From: Pseudorhizobium endolithicum
GTDB lineage: Bacteria; Pseudomonadota; Alphaproteobacteria; Rhizobiales; Rhizobiaceae
NCBI RefSeq assembly: GCF_902153245.2
Contig: NZ_CABFWF030000013.1
Coordinates: 307,438 to 371,437 of the forward strand
Direction: 5' to 3'
Length of the DNA: 64,000 nucleotides
Positions 61,863 to 64,000 of this stretch are shown piece by piece. Under the pieces are notes generated by a model, which had not been told where the DNA came from, did not search any database, and was given only the letters and a program-made list of their open reading frames with translations. The translations under genes and the position numbers were made by a program. Position 1 is the stretch's first letter. The number at the start of each line of letters is the position of its first letter.

Positions 61863-62423
61863 CTAGACCTGCATGATTTCCTTTTCCTTCTCGCCAAGCA
61901 AGCGATCGACCTCGGAAATCGTATCATCTGTCATCTTCTGGACCTTGTCTGACAGGGATCGGCTTTCATCCTGACCGATGTCACCGTCCTTTTCGGCCTT
62001 TTTCAGGGCGTCCATCCCGTCGCGACGAACATGGCGAATCGCGACCTTGGCCTTCTCCGCATAATCATGGGCGACCTTCACGAGCGACTTGCGGCGCTCC
62101 TCGTTCAGTTCCGGGAGCGGGATGCGCAGGTTCTGGCCATCGACGATCGGGTTGAGCCCCAGATGGGATTCGCGAATGGCCCGGTCGACGGCGCCGACCA
62201 TGGACTTGTCCCATATGGAAACGCCGAGCATGCGGGGCTCCGGCACGGTGATGTTGGCGACCTGGTTCAACGGCACCCGCGAGCCATAAGCTTCCACGGT
62301 CACCGGATCCAGGATGTTGGCGGATGCGCGGCCGGTCCGCAGCGAGGCGACGTCGCCCTTGAAAGCGTTGATTGCACCTTCCATGCGGCGCTTGATGTCG
62401 TTGAGATCGATGGCTCCAGTCAT
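61863..62423 (-). CDS. frr: ribosome recycling factor
   Basis: Splits post-termination ribosomes together with EF-G. 186 residues, tRNA-shaped. Conserved parts are [56 protein letters not shown] and LTEERR-type [18 protein letters not shown]. It follows pyrH by 39 bases in the order tsf-pyrH-frr-uppS-cdsA common to proteobacteria. Confidence 0.98.
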   Translation of the reverse strand: MTGAIDLNDIKRRMEGAINAFKGDVASLRTGRASANILDPVTVEAYGSRVPLNQVANITVPEPRMLGVSIWDKSMVGAVDRAIRESHLGLNPIVDGQNLRIPLPELNEERRKSLVKVAHDYAEKAKVAIRHVRRDGMDALKKAEKDGDIGQDESRSLSDKVQKMTDDTISEVDRLLGEKEKEIMQV

Positions 62424-62462
62424 CCGTCTACTCCCTTATTCTTCTTGGCTTGCGAGACTTCT

Positions 62463-63185
62463 TCAGTTGTCGGAGACGATGGTCTTGCGGCCACCGCCGG
62501 TCAGTATCTGCGCGAAACCGCCCTTCTCGTGGATCGAGAACACGATGATCGGGATCGCATTTTCGCGTGCGAGCGCAACGGCCGCCACGTCCATGACGGC
62601 CAGCCCCTTTTCCAGAACCTCGCCATGGGTGAGGCTTTCGAAGCGGGTCGCCGCGGGGTCCTTCTTCGGATCGGCCGAATAGATGCCGTCCACCTGGGTC
62701 CCCTTGAAGATGGCCTCCGCGCCGATCTCCGCCGCGCGCAGCGCCGCGGCCGAATCGGTCGTGAAGAAGGGGTTCCCTGTACCACCCGCAAAGATCACCA
62801 CGCGGCCCTGCTCCAGATGATGGAGCGTGCGCAGTTGCGTGAAGCTCTCGCAGATCTCCGGCATGGCGATGGCCGAGAGGACAACTGTATCAATGTCGAG
62901 CTTGCGCAGCGATGTCGCAAGCGCCAGCGCGTTGATGACGGTGGCTAGCATGCCCATGTGATCGCCCGTCACGCGATCCCCGCCCTTGGAGGCGACCGCG
63001 ACGCCGCGAAAGATGTTGCCTCCGCCGACCACCACGCCCACTTCAACGCCCATCGCCCTCGCTTCTGCGATATCGGAAGCGATGCGATCGGCCACCGCAA
63101 CGTCGATGCCGAACCCCTGGCTGCCCATCAGGGCTTCACCGGAGGCCTTGAGAAGAACGCGCTTGTAGATAGGCTTTGGGGACAT
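62463..63185 (-). CDS. pyrH: uridylate kinase
   Basis: Phosphorylates UMP to UDP; hexameric amino-acid-kinase-family enzyme regulated by GTP and UTP. 240 residues. Motifs: YKRVLLKASGEALMG, VVVGGGNIFRG, GDHMGMLATVINALAL and FAGGTGNPFFTTDSAAALRA. ATG 63185 is preceded by AGGAG five bases away; a GTG two codons earlier is weaker. It lies 92 bases downstream of tsf with a hairpin in the gap. Confidence 0.97.
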   Translation of the reverse strand: MSPKPIYKRVLLKASGEALMGSQGFGIDVAVADRIASDIAEARAMGVEVGVVVGGGNIFRGVAVASKGGDRVTGDHMGMLATVINALALATSLRKLDIDTVVLSAIAMPEICESFTQLRTLHHLEQGRVVIFAGGTGNPFFTTDSAAALRAAEIGAEAIFKGTQVDGIYSADPKKDPAATRFESLTHGEVLEKGLAVMDVAAVALARENAIPIIVFSIHEKGGFAQILTGGGRKTIVSDN

Positions 63186-63220
63186 GGGCACTCCTGGCGA
63201 TCAAATGGCATGCGGATACA

Positions 63221-63254
63221 CGAAGGGCACCGCGTTGTCACGCGATGCCCTTCG
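63221..63254 (-). terminator. hairpin in the tsf-pyrH gap
   Basis: CGAAGGGCA (63221-63229) pairs with TGCCCTTCG (63246-63254), extended by CGCG/CGCG (63231-63234 with 63241-63244). No clear T-run follows on the minus strand, so it is likely a partial terminator or processing hairpin between tsf and pyrH. Confidence 0.5.
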
Positions 63255-63277
63255 CTTTCACCAATCGAATGAAGGTG

Positions 63278-64000
63278 TCAGCCCTTGGCGGCTGCAGCCA
63301 CTTCAGCTGCGAAATCCGACTCTTCCTTCTCGACGCCTTCGCCGAGGAGGAGGCGGACCATGCCGGTCACCTCGATCGGAGCGCCGACATCCTTCTCGGC
63401 TTCCTTGACCGCGGCGCCGACCGTCAGCTCCGGGTTGATGACGAAGGCCTGCGAGAGAAGCGCCACTTCCTCGAAGAACTTGCGCATGCGGCCCTCGACC
63501 ATCTTCTCGATGATGGCATCCGGCTTGCCGGAAGCGCGCGACTGCTCGATGAAGACGTTGCGCTCGCGCTCAGCTACGGCGGCGTCCACTTCCTCGGCGC
63601 GGATGGCGAGAGGTGCGGTGGCGGCGACATGCATCGCGACCTGACGGCCGATAGCGGCCAGCGCGTCCTTGTTGCCGGTCGACTTCAGCGCCACGAGAAC
63701 GCCGAGCTTGCCGAGGCCGTCCGCAGCGGCGTTGTGGATATAGGTGGCGACGATGCCGTCATCGACGGAAAGCATGGCGGAACGGCGGAGGTTCATGTTC
63801 TCGCCGATGGTCGCAACCGCGTCCTTGATGGTGTCGCTGACCGACTTGCCGGAGGCCGGATAGACCGCTGCGCCGATGGCCTCGACGGAACCGTCGGTGG
63901 AAAGCGCAACCTGGGCCACGCCGCGAACGAGATCCTGGAAGGCATCATTGCGGGCAACGAAGTCGGTCTCCGAATTGACTTCGACCACGACGGCCTTGGT
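63278..64000 (-). CDS. tsf: elongation factor Ts (3' part)
   Basis: Exchange factor recycling EF-Tu from GDP to GTP. Only the C-terminal 241 codons are in the window; the frame is open to the right edge. The fragment begins in the core with [15 protein letters not shown], the N-subdomain signature, and continues with the dimerisation and coiled-coil regions; the C-terminal end [16 protein letters not shown] is normal. An apparent GTG start at 63988 is internal. The rest of the gene, and rpsB, would lie to the right. Confidence 0.96.
   Translation of the reverse strand, partial: TKAVVVEVNSETDFVARNDAFQDLVRGVAQVALSTDGSVEAIGAAVYPASGKSVSDTIKDAVATIGENMNLRRSAMLSVDDGIVATYIHNAAADGLGKLGVLVALKSTGNKDALAAIGRQVAMHVAATAPLAIRAEEVDAAVAERERNVFIEQSRASGKPDAIIEKMVEGRMRKFFEEVALLSQAFVINPELTVGAAVKEAEKDVGAPIEVTGMVRLLLGEGVEKEESDFAAEVAAAAKG

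Overview
The window is a chromosomal segment of a high-GC alphaproteobacterium, almost certainly a member of the Rhizobiaceae (Rhizobium/Agrobacterium/Ensifer/Shinella type). The evidence is gene order and gene architecture: dusB(nifR3)-ntrB-ntrC next to ntrY-ntrX-trkA-dat-hfq-hflX, a fused ispDF gene, an E1-beta subunit of pyruvate dehydrogenase carrying its own lipoyl domain, a GTTC-N7-GTTC type SOS box in front of lexA, and ATP12 and DUF2849/DUF934 proteins. I cannot fix the genus from sequence alone. No tRNA, rRNA, insertion sequence, prophage or CRISPR array was seen. Most of the window is core chromosome.

Layout. 1-2777 (+): end of glutathione-dependent formaldehyde dehydrogenase, a GNAT, a DUF188 protein and S-formylglutathione hydrolase, joined by start/stop overlaps, then a guanidinium exporter gene (sugE/gdx) behind a clear two-hairpin guanidine-II (mini-ykkC) riboswitch. 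2787-6192 (-): exported hypothetical protein, ATP12 chaperone, HAD phosphatase, RluC-type pseudouridine synthase, CrcB fluoride channel. 6704-8101 (-): copper-handling pair, a YcnI/PCuAC fusion plus a small His/Cys-rich exported protein. 8256-12954 (+): promoter, tandem glycine riboswitch, gcvT-gcvH-gcvP, terminator. 12990-14954 (+): cspA with long leader, rpsU and several short genes. 15015-19918 (-): siroheme and sulfite reduction (cysG, DUF2849, cysI, DUF934) followed by fpr. 20111-23897: deaminase and mazG (+), YdeI-like, hflX and hfq (-).

24004-33687 (-) is the nitrogen-signalling block: aminotransferase, trkA, ntrX, ntrY, then ntrC, ntrB, dusB. 33863-35553 (+) holds ispDF and cinA. 35538-44680 (-) is lipoate and pyruvate dehydrogenase territory: ratA, lipA, lpdA, pdhC, pdhB, pdhA, with small genes between, then ftsB. 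LipA makes the lipoyl groups carried by PdhB, PdhC and GcvH, so three systems in the window are linked biochemically. Enolase and kdsA follow. lexA (+) and comEC (-) overlap tail to tail; gltA (+) ends in a terminator that lies inside the end of lpxB. 52074-64000 (-) is the classic envelope and translation block read as tsf, pyrH, frr, uppS, cdsA, rseP, bamA, lpxD, fabZ, lpxA, lpxI, lpxB.

The best observations are the guanidine-II riboswitch with a possible Shine-Dalgarno sequestering hairpin, the two unstudied genes embedded in the formaldehyde operon, the copper cassette with a small His/Cys-rich partner, the string of very short genes around cspA/rpsU (one of 45 codons), NtrX lacking the GAFTGA loop that NtrC keeps, and the tandem SOS boxes. 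I did not find convincing evidence of a wholly new multi-gene system here.
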